Positions 1 to 12,000 of a DNA stretch of 64,000 nucleotides are shown in pieces; the first letter of the stretch is position 1; each line of letters starts with the position of its first letter. The DNA is taken from the NCBI GenBank assembly GCA_964493515.1, contig CAZBNJ010000001.1:1-64000 (forward strand). The letters are read 5' to 3'. The notes under the pieces were generated by a model. The model had not been told where the DNA came from. It ran no database searches and was given only the letters and a program-made list of their open reading frames with translations. Source of the DNA: CANRIN01 sp964493515 (lineage in GTDB: Bacteria > Bacillota > Clostridia > Oscillospirales > JAAYOS01). Both the position numbers and the translations under genes were made by a program.

Positions 1-59
1 GTAGACGGTCACTCCGCTGAGGTTGAGCGCGTCGCCCTTCTTCAGGCCCTCGGCAAATC
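1..59 (-). other. Last residues in window, gene continues past base 1
   Basis: GFAEGLKKGDALNLSGVTVY reads on in frame with no stop. By analogy with two-loop dockerins, D-A-L-N-L-S-G could be the start of a second, degenerate calcium loop, so the true end is probably close. Confidence 0.45.
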
Positions 60-3000
60 CGCTCGGAGCGTCGGTGCGCATGTAGCTGAGCACCACACGT
101 CCTGCGAGACGCTGATACACGCCGTCTATCGTCGCCGCGAGGTCGAGGAACTGGTCGATGTCCGCCTGGTCGATGCGGCCGTCGCCGACCACGATCTCTC
201 CGCCCGCAAGCTCGGTCATGTCGATGTCGCCCGCACGCAGGAATATCGGATCGTTGTAGGCGTAGCCCATCGCGTCGGTCTGCTGAGCGCCGTTCTTCAG
301 CCACGGGTTGCCAAGCTCGTACTCCGACTCCTCGTAGGTGTAGGTGACGATCAGGTTGTCGATGACATAGTCGAGGTAGCCCGGACGCGAGATGACCACC
401 ATGTAGGTACCCGGCTCGTTGAAGTTCTGCGCGAACGGCTCGATGTGGAACAGTCCGTCGGTCGCGGTCTCCTGCTGCCACGCGAGGGTGAGCAGTCCGA
501 GTCCGTCGTCGCCGAAGCGGGTCGTGCCGCCAATCGCGGTCGAAGCGCGCTCGAACATCTGGGTGTAGGTCTCGTCCTTCCAGAGCGTCGGCGTGAAGGC
601 GATGCCCTCGGCGTTCTTCTTGTCGAGCAGTCCGGTACCGTACGCCTGCTGCAGCGACAGCTTGCCAAGCTCATCCGACTTCTTGTACAGGCTCACGGTC
701 ACCTTGTTGCCGTCGGTGCCGTACTTGTCCTCGGTCACGACCTGTCCGGTGATGTGGGTCTGGAACTTGAGCTGCTTCTCCGGGTCGCGGTCACGGAAGA
801 CGTACAGGTAGTAGTTGCCCTCCGCGCTGCCGACCTCCGACTTGACGGTGAACTGGAACACCTGCGTGCCGTCCATCGACGGATCGAGGCGCACGCGCAG
901 GTTGCTCACCACGGTCGGGTCGGACGAGGTGCGCGAATCGTAGAGGATGTCGCTGGAGCCGTACTCGCTGATGAGGATGTAGCTGCCGTCCGGAGCCTCG
1001 GCGTTGAGATAGAGGTAGGTGTCGACAGCGTCGACCATGACGCCGTACTCATAGGTCTGGTCAACGATCGCCACGTCGTCCGCAGTGCCGGATATGCCGT
1101 CCGGTCCGACGAGCGCCTCATAGCCGAACGCCTTGTAGTCCTCGACGCGGCTGCCGTCCGGGGTACGCATGTCGAGCTTGCGGTCATCGTCGTAGAAGTG
1201 ACGCTGATCCAGCGCGTACTCCTCCGGTATCTGCCAGATACGCTCGTAGCTGTTCTGCTTGTCGAGCGGGTCGGCGGTCGCCGTCGTGCCGTCCGCGTTG
1301 TGGATATCGGTATCGGTCACGAACAGGTCGTCAAACGCCAGGGTGTTTATGCGCTTGATACGGAAGGCGTAGGTCACGGTGCGCGTCTCGGCGCGGTACG
1401 GATCCTCGTAGTACGGATCGTCCGAGTCGCCCGCGTAGTAGTGGATGGTCACGAAGACGTAGCTTATGCGCTCGCCGGTCTCAAGCTCGACGGTGATGTT
1501 CGTCTCGATCTCATCCGCTTCTGTCGGCGGGTCGTTCCTGAAGCGGTCATAGCCGCTTGCCGAGTAGTTCTTGCCGTTGTAGGTGGCGTAGGCGTACTTC
1601 GCGTTCTCCGGGATGATGTCCTCGAGATAGCTTATGTTGAAGCTTACCGCCTTTGCCGACATCGGCAGCGTGGTGGTGTAGTAGCGGATCTGGTTGTTGA
1701 AGCCCTCGGTCACGCGGTCGTCCGACTTCTCCAGGATGACGCTCTTGCCGTCGACGGTGTGGACGACGCGGTCGCCGTTCTCATCGACAACGAGCGAACC
1801 CCAGTGGCGGTCCTCGCCGATGCCGCTCTGGACGATGTCCGCACGGTTCAGCGCGTTCTGCTCCGCCGCCTCCTCCTTGGTGATGCCGTGGTAGAGGACG
1901 AGGTCGATCTCGGTCTCCTCCTTGTCGTAACGCGGTCCGCGCACGATCCAGATCTTGTACTCGGACACCTTGATGTTGTCCGGCTGCGAGTCGTCGGTCA
2001 CCTCAACGGTCAGCAGCACCTTGAAGCCCTCATCGGCGAAGTACTCGCTGCCGAGGTCTATCATCAGCTGCGTCTCGTTGACCATCGGCTGGTCATAGCT
2101 CGCGTTGTCGCTGCGGCGGACGCGCACCTTCTGCGTCGTCACGTCGAACAGCGTCTCGAGCCAGACCTTGTTGATGCGATAGTCGAGCTGGAGCAGGTAG
2201 TACGGATGCTCCGGATGGAAGTAGGTGTTCCATTCCTCGTCCTCGCGGTCGCCGTCCTTGTCGCGGTCCTTGTCGCGGATGTAGGACGGATCGCCGTAGT
2301 TGGTCGTCGGCTCATCCACCAGGAACTTGAGCAGGTCGTCCAGCGTCCAGTTGACACCGAACCTCGCCTTGTCGCCGCTGGTGAGCAGGTGCATCAGGTC
2401 GGAGTAGTCCGGGCCGGTCGCGAGCGCGCCTATCTGGTACAGGTTCTGGCGCCAGGTATCCGGCTGGTACGCTATCAGCTCGATGGTGGTGAAGAGTATC
2501 GGCACATCGGTGCGGGTCATGTGAACGACATACGCGCCTATGGTCTCGTTCTTCGCGCTGCCCTCGAAGCGATAGGTCAGCGTCGTGGTCACGTCGAAGT
2601 GCTCGAGGCTCCACGGCAGGTTATCCTGCGCGAACAGTCCGGTGAACTTCTCGTGCTCACGATCCTTGCCGTCCTTGTCGAGCATGGTCACACGGTGCTT
2701 TATCGTCGCCGACGGATAGATGTCCGCGAACGTCGCCGGCGTGTCGGTCTCGACGCTGGTAAGCGCGCCGTTTGCGTCGATGTAGAACACGCCCAGCTCG
2801 ATGAGCTTGTCGGCGGTCAGACGTGTCGTGCCGTTCGACTCGGTGGTGATGCGGCCGTCGCTCGTGTAGTACAGAGCCTTGCCGTCGCGCGAGACCTTGT
2901 GGTCTCCGTCAGCCGAGACGACGTAGCGCGAGCCGGTCAGCTTGTCGAAGAAGCTGTAATCGCCGGCGGTCGTGCGGTCGTACTCCGCCTCGAAGCCCGG

Positions 3001-6000
3001 TATCTGGAATATCTTTATCGTCTCGCCCTTGTTGTTCACATACTCGTACGGATGGTTTGCCGCAACGCCGTTCTGCGTCCAGCCGTCGAGCACAGGCTCG
3101 GTGCCCGCCGCGAAGTGCGGCACTATGCGCCAGTAGCCGTTCGCGTCCTGCTCATTGGTAAAGGTCATGCGGTACAGCTCGTGCTTGTGCAGCGCGCTTA
3201 TGGCCTCCGCGTCCTCCGGCTTGAGCGGGTCGAGCCTCGTCTTACCGGTCGGGTCGCTCAGGTCGAAGTACAGCTCGAAGCCGTCGACCTTCTTGAGGAC
3301 GTACTTCGTGCCCGTTCCGTTCTCGCCGGTGTAGAAGTAGTAGTTGCCCTCGTCGTCGGTCTCGTAGCGGATGGCGGCGCTTATCGCGTCGTACTCCGCG
3401 TACTGGCTGAGGTAGCCGTTCCACTTCTCCTGATCGCTCAGGTCGAAGTACTCGGCCTCGGATATGACGCCGTAGCCCTCCTCACGCTTGTACACGCGTC
3501 CGGTGTACTCGCGCTCGAGTATCTCGAACGTCTCGTTCATCTTTGCCTTGACAAGCTCGAGGCGGTCGATTATCGGGGTCGCGGTCGGGTAGACGAGCAG
3601 CGTGTACTCGCTGATAAGCTCGTGTCCGCTCTCGGCGTACTCGGTCACACGGAAGGTCAGCGTCATCGGCAGGCGCTTGCCCTGCTCGTCGGTCTCGAAC
3701 TTGAACTCGACGAAGTTGGTGATCGCCGTACCGAAGTTGGTCACGGTGTAGCGGTTCAGCTTCTCGTCGAATATCTCGACATGGACGCGGTTGCGGACAA
3801 TGTAGCGCTTCTCGATGCCAAGCTGCGTGAGCTTCGCGCTTACCGCAGCGTCGCCGCTCGCGAGCTTGACGCCGTTCTCGTCGAACAGCTCGGCAACAGT
3901 GACGTAGTCGCCGGTCTGCGGATCGATGGTGCTGGTGTTGGTCAGGCGCACATAGTGTCCGGTCGGATCGCCGGCGTAGTGCGTCGGGATGCCGTTTGCG
4001 ACTTCGTCCTCCGCCCAGACGAGGTAGTAGCGGCGGGTCTCGCCGTTTACCGTCTCGGCGGTCGTCACGACGCCGTAAGGCAGCGTCGACGCGGTCACGC
4101 TGAACTTGTCGCCGTCCGCGGTGGCGCGGTAGAAGAACTTCGTGTCGTAGAACTTGCTGGTGAAGGTGCCCGAGTGCTCGCTTGCGCCGTTCTCGTCGAG
4201 CATTATGCTCTCGATGGTCGGTCCGAGCACCGGCTCGCCGACCTTTGCCGCGGTCGCGGCGTCGTCGGCAGTCTCGCCGTCCGGCTTGACATACTCGGTC
4301 GGAGCGTTCGCGGTATCGCGCGCGTAGAGCACGAAGGTCTCAACGTACCAGCCGCCCGCCGCCTCGCTGTCCGGACGGTCGACGCGGATGTCGTAGCGCT
4401 CCTCGTAGGTGCCCGGAGCGAACGGCACGACCAGCTGATAGGTCGCGAGCTTCATGTCGGTGTTCGGGACGTTCTCCAGTATCGGCTTGCCGTCCTCGTC
4501 CGTTACTATCTTCATCGCGCGGCCGTTGACCGTGACGATGGTCTCGACGTCGCGCTCGTAGATGGTTCCCTTCGCGAGCGTGTCGGTGAAGTACAGCGCT
4601 TTGACCTTCAGCAGGTAGCCGTCAAGCGTCTGCTCGCCGTCCGCCGGCAGGAAGCCGCCGGTCTTGGCGATGTCGTCGGCGTTTGTCGGGTCGATGACAG
4701 CGGTCGGATCGTTTTCGATGTCGTACGACGCGTACATACCCTTGACCGGCGCGAGGTCTATCTCGCCGCTCGACTGGTAGCGCGCGACGTCTCTGCCGAC
4801 CGACTTGGTCACGTCATCGCCGTTTTCGTCGACGCTGCCGAGGGTTATGTCGTAGATCGAGTAGTTCATTCCGGTCGTGGTATCGACGTGGCGCAGGACG
4901 GTCACGGTGTAGCGCTCGGCGAACTCAAGCTCGGAGTTGTAGACGTCGACCGTGACGAACTGCTTGTACGCCAGCGGGTTCAGCTCGATCCACGCGCCGC
5001 CGTTCTCGTCGACATCCGTGCCGTTTATGCGCACGATGTTGTCCGCGTGCTCCGCCGCAGCCTGGATGTACGCCCACTTTGCGTCCTTCGAGACGTAGGT
5101 GTAGAAGTTGAACTCGCGGTTGACATTGCGCTTGCCGTCGGTGCTCGCCTCGATGAGCGTGTCACGCTTCAGCGACGACGCGTCGTCGAGCTTCGACGCC
5201 GACTCGGCAACGGTGAGCGAGTCGAGGTCCATGCTCACGCCGACCTCGGGCAGGCGCACGAACTTTATCGAGTACACGCCGATGTAGAACGGATAGCCTC
5301 CGTCCTCCTCCGAGCGGGTGTCGTACAGGTAGATGCGGTAGAGCTGCTCGCCCTCGTCAAGCTCGATGTTCGCGCTGACCCAGACGTTCTTTTCGGTCGA
5401 GTTGATGATGCTGCCGTCGGTGTCGAGTATCTTGCTGCCGGTGATACGGACGGCGCTCTCGTCAACGATGCCGTAAGCGTACAGCGTAGTCTGCTCGACG
5501 TCATAAGGCACGGTCACGACGTAGTTGTGCTCGATTCCGGTGTAGTTCGGCGTGATGTCGCCCTCCGAAGTCTGGAGCAGCTCGATGTGCGGCGGGATGT
5601 AGCCCATCGGCAGGCGCACGACATTGACTATCATGCGCGTCACCGTATCGGTGCGGCGGCCGTAGTCGTCGATGCCGTAGGCGGCTATCTCGATGTTGTT
5701 CTCCTTGCCGACCTTCAGCGGGATCAGCTGCGACGGGAGCTTCTCTGCGTTCTCTCCGCCGCGCCAGCCCTTGAGCTCGTCGGTGCCGTCGATTATGCCC
5801 TCGAGCGTATGGTCGGTCTCGTTGTAGCCGTCCACCGCGATGTTCGCGATGCGCAGCTCCGCCGAGTAGAGGGCGCTCGAGTACACATCCAGCCATTCGG
5901 TCTCGTAGGGCACGACCACGTTGTAGTAGTAGGTGTTCTGCGAGAACTGCGGGATGAGTATCTCATCGCTCAGATCGTCGTCGTTTGCCTTGGCGTTGAC

Positions 6001-9000
6001 GCGTATCGACGTGATCACCGGGTCGGGTATCGCCTTCGCGGGACGGCGTATCTCGACATCGTACTCGCGCACTATCGTGTCGTCGCCCTCGCCGGAGACT
6101 ATCCTAACGTGTGCCGGAACGACCTCGCCCGGCTGGATGTCGTCAACGAACAGCGGCTCGCCGGAGGCGACATGGTGGTCTATGCCGTCTATCGTTATCG
6201 TTATGTCGTCGTCGACGGTTATCGTGTCGCCCGTCTCGGTGGTAAAGACCACCGCGCTGGTAACGATGATGTTCGCCGAATCCTCGTCCGCGGGCAGGGT
6301 CACGACATACAGCGTGTCCTCGTCCTCGCGGTTGAATCCGGGCACTATCTCGTAGTCCGCGGTCGTGTCGTCGCCGTGGGTCACGCGCAGCAGCGTATCG
6401 TCAGCCGGCAGGACACGGTCGCCCGCGCGGTTGATGACTATCGTGTACGGCTTGACGCTTCCGTCGATGGCGGAGGTTATGAGCACGCGCACCACGTTGT
6501 CGCCGACCACCAGGTTCTCGATGAGGCGGTTCACGCCGGACGCGGTCTTGTGTCCGTTTATCGTGATGTCGTGTGCATACTCAAGCTCATTGCCGTCCTC
6601 GTCGGTCAGGCGGTTGCCGTCCGCGTCGAGCAGCCAGTACGGAGCCTTTACGTTCACGTCCGCCGAGGTCTGCTCGTACGGGACGTTGACGTAGAAGGTG
6701 CTGAGCTCCTCGTTGAAGTGCGGGTTCATCGTCTCCTCGGTGCCGTCCGGGTCATAGACCTTTATCATCACCGACTCGAGGATGCTCTCTATCGAATCGA
6801 TGCCTCCGGCGCGGCGCACCGTCACGAGATACTGCTTGACGGTGTACTCGTCGGTCAACTCGTAGGTCGGGATCCAGCCCTCGTCGCCCGCCTCAACGCC
6901 GTTCCTGTCGGTTATCGCGTGCTGAGCGCGTATCCTGACGGTGAACAGGAAGTCGGTGCGTCCTATCGCCACTCCGCCCGGAGTGAACGGCCAGGTGTGG
7001 GTGACCGGATCGAACACGAGGTTCATCTGACCGCTCGGCTGCGGCGCACCGGTCAGCGGGTCGTAGTCGGTACGGCGTACCGAGACCTCCGCACGGACAG
7101 TGTCGAGGTCGTAGCTGCGGTTGCCGTCCTCGTCGTAGATCCACAGATACTCCTCCTCCGGACGTATCGTCGGGGTGAGGTTTATCTTCGAGTAGTCGCC
7201 ATACGGGTAGAACAGCTGATAGTTGACAAGCTCGCTCGACCAGGTCGGCGACATCTCGCCCGGATCGTAGTAGTCCATCCAGATGATGTCCGCCGTATCC
7301 GCCGGGTCGCCCACGCCGAAGTCGGTCGCGTACCTGCCGAGGTCAAGCTCGACCTCGTAGGCGCGCTTGGCGTTGTAGTAGAGCTCGCCCGCGTCCTGAG
7401 CGTTCGCAACGGTTATCGTCACGCGGTTCTGGCCCTCGTGCAGCACGATGTTCTCCATCGCGACGAAGCCCACCGCCTCCTCCAGGCGCTCGCCGCCGAC
7501 CAGACGCACGCGCATGTTCGACGTGCGGTCCTTGGCGCGGACATACAGGTCAGCCGTCTTCTCCTCGGCGTTGACCGAGACGAAGTATTCAAAGATGTCC
7601 TCCTCGAACATCGGCACCGTCGGGTCGGAGGTGACGAGGTCACTCAGGTGGGTCTCCGACTCCTCGTTGTTGCGGTAGATCGAAAGCGAGTTGTAGAAGC
7701 AGTTCACTCCGTCGGTGGTGACAAGCACGAACCAGTTGCCGCCCATCTCGGACAGGCTCAGCGCGAACCCGTCGTCGCCTATCTCGCGGGTGATGTTGGT
7801 CATGCTGTGGCCGAAGCCCTCGTCCTCGCCCGCCAGGTTCATCAGATAGACGCTGTAACCGCTGTTGATGACATGCCTGTACGCGCTGAGCGACAGGTTG
7901 ACCGTCTGCTCGGAGGTGGTGTAGTAGAAGTTGCGGTCGGTCTCGTGGTCGGCAACGGTACGGGTAAGCGTCGCGCCGGTGAGCTTCATGTCGGTTATCG
8001 GCGAGAAGTTCGCGGTCTCGTACGTTGTGCCGACGCCGGTGGCGAACACGTCGCTTGTGGAGTTCTTGTAGAAGTAGAGCGTGTAGCGAGTGTCGCTGAG
8101 TCCGGTGCCCGACTTGCGCGGCTTCGCGGTGATGATGACGCGGAAGGTCTCGCCCGCCTGCAGCTCGGGGATGGTTATGACCGTGTTCGAGTCGCCCACG
8201 GTGTTCGGCGTTATCTCAACGCCGTCCTTCGCGGTCGAGTACTCGAACAGGAAGTCCTCGTCGCTGTAAAGCAGCGGGTGGAGGTCCACCGTGCCGTTCA
8301 TGTTCGACGGGATGGAGGCATAGTAGGTCTCCAGCTCCGGATCGAACACCGGCGCGAAGTCGTAGTACATACCCTCGTGGACCATCGGGATATCCTTCAG
8401 GCGTGCCGCGTCACGGCTGCGCTCGCGGGTGACCGAGAGCGTGTAGCGGCGCGAGTGCATGCCGTCCTCCGACGTTACCTCGATGTAGAAGGTGTTCGAG
8501 TTGCCAATCGCGACGTTGTTCAGCTCATAGCGGTCATAGACCTTGCTCGAGCCGATGTCCTCCGCGGGTACGCGCAGGGTCTGCTTGTTGCCCGCGTCGT
8601 CGGTGTAGGTCACGACGAGATCGCCGGTCGCTTCGTTGGTCTTGGCGTTCGCGAGCACGTCGTAAGGCAGGCGCAGCTCAGGCTCGCCGTCACCGTCGAG
8701 GTCGAAGTAGACGACGTGCTCGGGCACGCGCACGCTTCCGTCGGGCAGCGTGACCTTGACCGTCGCGTGGTCGCACGGACGGACGTCGGTGAGATCTATC
8801 GTCTCGGTGCCCGCCTTGACGGTCGACGAGTAGATGTAGCGATCCTTCGCGAACGTCGGCGAGAGCACCATCTGGTTGAGCGTGCCGCCCTCGACCATCG
8901 GGATGTACTCACCCTCGAGGTTGACGAGGTAGGCGTCGCTCGACTGGCGGTAGACGTGCAGCATGTAGAGCTTGCCCTCCTGGACCTCGCCGGCGATAAC

Positions 9001-12000
9001 ACGGCCGTCGTTCCAGACCCAGACCGGGATCTCCATGTACTCAACGCCCTCGTTTGCAACGAAGCGTATCGACTCGTGCGCGTTGAACACCTGAACCTTG
9101 CCCGGCTCATGGTACTGCGGCACGAAGGACGCGAACTGGATCATCTGCTTCTCCGGATCGAAGCCCGCGTACTCGGTCTGCGTCTCGACGCCCGGATAGA
9201 AGTACTTCGCGCTCGCCGGGATGCGCACGACGTATGCGCCGTAACCGTTGTACACGTCCGCCTCACCCTTTATCGCCGAGGTGTCGTACCATGCCTCGTC
9301 GGCGTACCAGATCGCGGTACGCGGGTTGACGGGATCGGCGTCGGTCGCCTGGAAGGTGCCCCTCTGCGTGTCGACGCGCATGTTCAGCGTGTCGCGGTCG
9401 GGCGAGAACACGATGTTGAGCGTGTAGACCTTCCACTGCTCGACGGTGGTGACGCGGTAGATTATCTCCCTGTCGCCCACCATAACCTTCTCGTAGCTGA
9501 CCGAGTTGCGGATTATCGGGCCGCTGTTCGAGTGGTAGATGTTGTCGAACTCATCCGAGCACTCGACCCACGTCTTTGTCGCCTCGTTGTAGACAAGGTA
9601 GGTCTCGGAGGTTATCGGCGGGTCGTAGCTGTCCGGTATGTGCTGCTCGAGTCCGACCTGCTCGCGCGTGCTCTCGGTGACGCGGACCTTTATCTTCACC
9701 GTGAATATTGTATCGGTGAACTGGCCCTCGTTGCCGTATATGCGGTAATCGACCATGTCGTTGTCGATGAGCGAGACGAGCTTGGTCGTGGTGACCGGAT
9801 TGCCGTTCTCGTCGGTGCTTTCGACCTTTTCCGCCCTGGCGACGCCGCCCTTGACCTCGGCTATCGCGCCCGGCTTCATCTCGCCGACCGCGCTGCCCGA
9901 AAGCTGGCTGTGCTTGCCAAGCTCTGTAATGCTGTTCTCAATTCCGTCATCCGAGCTGAGCGCGATGAAGGTCTCCGCAAGCGTCTTGTCGTACGCCTGC
10001 GCGCGGATGACCATATCCTTCAGACCGCTGGTCGAAGCCGCCACGATGTAGGTGTCCGGGCTGCTCGACTGACGCGCGGCGGTCGTGCCGTTGACGCTGA
10101 CCCAGTCAAGCGACAGGTCGGCGATGCGGCGCACCACGTTCATGTAGTAGTAACGCACCGTGCCGCGCTCGCTGGTCACGCGGACGATGAAGCGGTTGAG
10201 ACCCGGCTCAAGCTCGACTTCGCACTCTATCTCGTTTGCGTCGTTGCTTATCGGCCAGGAGCGGTCGCCCTCGGCGCGCAGCAGCGTGACCGTCGAACCG
10301 GTGCCGAGCTCCTCGTGGTAGTGGTTCGCCTTCGCGTGGAAGATGACCGAATCCACCGAGCTGGGCAGGTCGTAGTCATAGGTGTAGGTGTTGTAGAAGC
10401 CGAAGAACCTGTTTCCGCGCATCGACTCGTCTATCGTGCCGTCCGCGTTCACGCCGATGCAGGTCTCGCCCGGGCTCTCGGTCGTCGGCGCGTAGTTGCG
10501 CAGCTCCATAACGACGCCGTCCTCTATGCCGGTCTCGTTGAGCGAGTAGTACACCGGCTTGAGGTAGTTGTCGTCGCTCATCACATGATAGCTCACGCGA
10601 TAAGTCTTGGTGAGGGACATATGCTTGTATCCGTCTATCGCCGGCACAACCAGCTTTATCGGCACGGTCTCGAGGTCGCGCAGCATATCCACCTCAACGG
10701 TGACCGTCGGGACGAACTTGTACGCGGCCCTGGTCGAGCCCGCCTGGACGAACGGCGTGTTCATGAATCCGTTCGCGTCCGGAGTGCTCAGGCTGGTGGC
10801 GTACTCGTAGTAGTACTTCCTGACGCCCGCAAGCTCGGCGTTCTCCGCCGCGGTGAGCGTCTCTCCGCGCGCGACTCTCTTCGCGAGCTCGTAGACAGCC
10901 TCGGTCGGGTAGACGGTGATTATCGTGCGATCCTGCTCGTCGAGCGAGTAGACGAACACCTCGTCCGAGCTGTCGACGTCGAAGCGCATCTCGAGCACCA
11001 GCGAGTCGACCGCCTTCGTGACGCGGACACCGACCTGCTCCTCGTAGAACTCGGCCCATGTCTTGCCGCCGAACTTGTCGTCCCTGTGCTTGTCGAAGTA
11101 TGCCACGAGCAGCTCGTCGAGCACCTTGTACAGATCCTCGCCGGGTATGTCGTCCAGCTGACCGTACTCCTCCTCCATCTCGGCGGTGTACAGCTCGGTG
11201 TCGTCGCCGTAGAGCACCGCGTCGTAGACCACGTCGCGCCAGTCGCTTATCACCGTTGCGCTGTAATAGTCGGTGTAGTAGGTGGTACGGTTTTCGATAA
11301 GCTCGCCGAACGACACTATCGCGTCCGCATAGACGGTCAGGTCGCCCGTGGTCGAGCCGTCGATCAGGTTGTAATCGACGGTGTACTCGAGCACCGAGCG
11401 CATGAACTGTCTGCCGCCCTTGAACGGCACGCGGCTCTTCGCAAGCTCAGGCGCGGTCGCCTCGGCTATCTCTATCGAATCCATCTCCTTGCTGAAGGTC
11501 GCGAGCTGGTTGAGGTAGAGGTCGATGTTGACATAGTAGATGGCTATGACGTAGTAGTTCTCGGTCAAGGTCGCGTCGAACGGCGTGACGGTCAGGTAGT
11601 AGTAGTTCCAGCCGTCCTCGAGGTTCTCCACGCGGATGTGCAGCTGACCCTGATCCTTCGCGTCGAGCGCGGCGACCGGTATAACGTGATCGCCGGTCGA
11701 GTCCTTGTAGCGCAGGACATACGCGTCGCGCTCAAGCTCAATGCCCGCCGAGACCTGCGACGCCTTGATGAGCACGTCGGCTGTGCGGTCGAGGTTGTAG
11801 ACGGTCGCCATAGCGGTCAGCTTGCCGCGGCGTGCCGGATCGGTGTCGGTCGAGCGGTTCAGCTCCATACGCTCGCCCTCGATGTAGATGTAGTCGAGCC
11901 ACTTATCGAGCGCGTTCTTGCGCAGCGCCGCCCTGAAGGTGCGGCGAGCCTCGCCGTACTTCACTTCGACCGGCACTATCGTCTCCGAGCCGTAGAGCGC

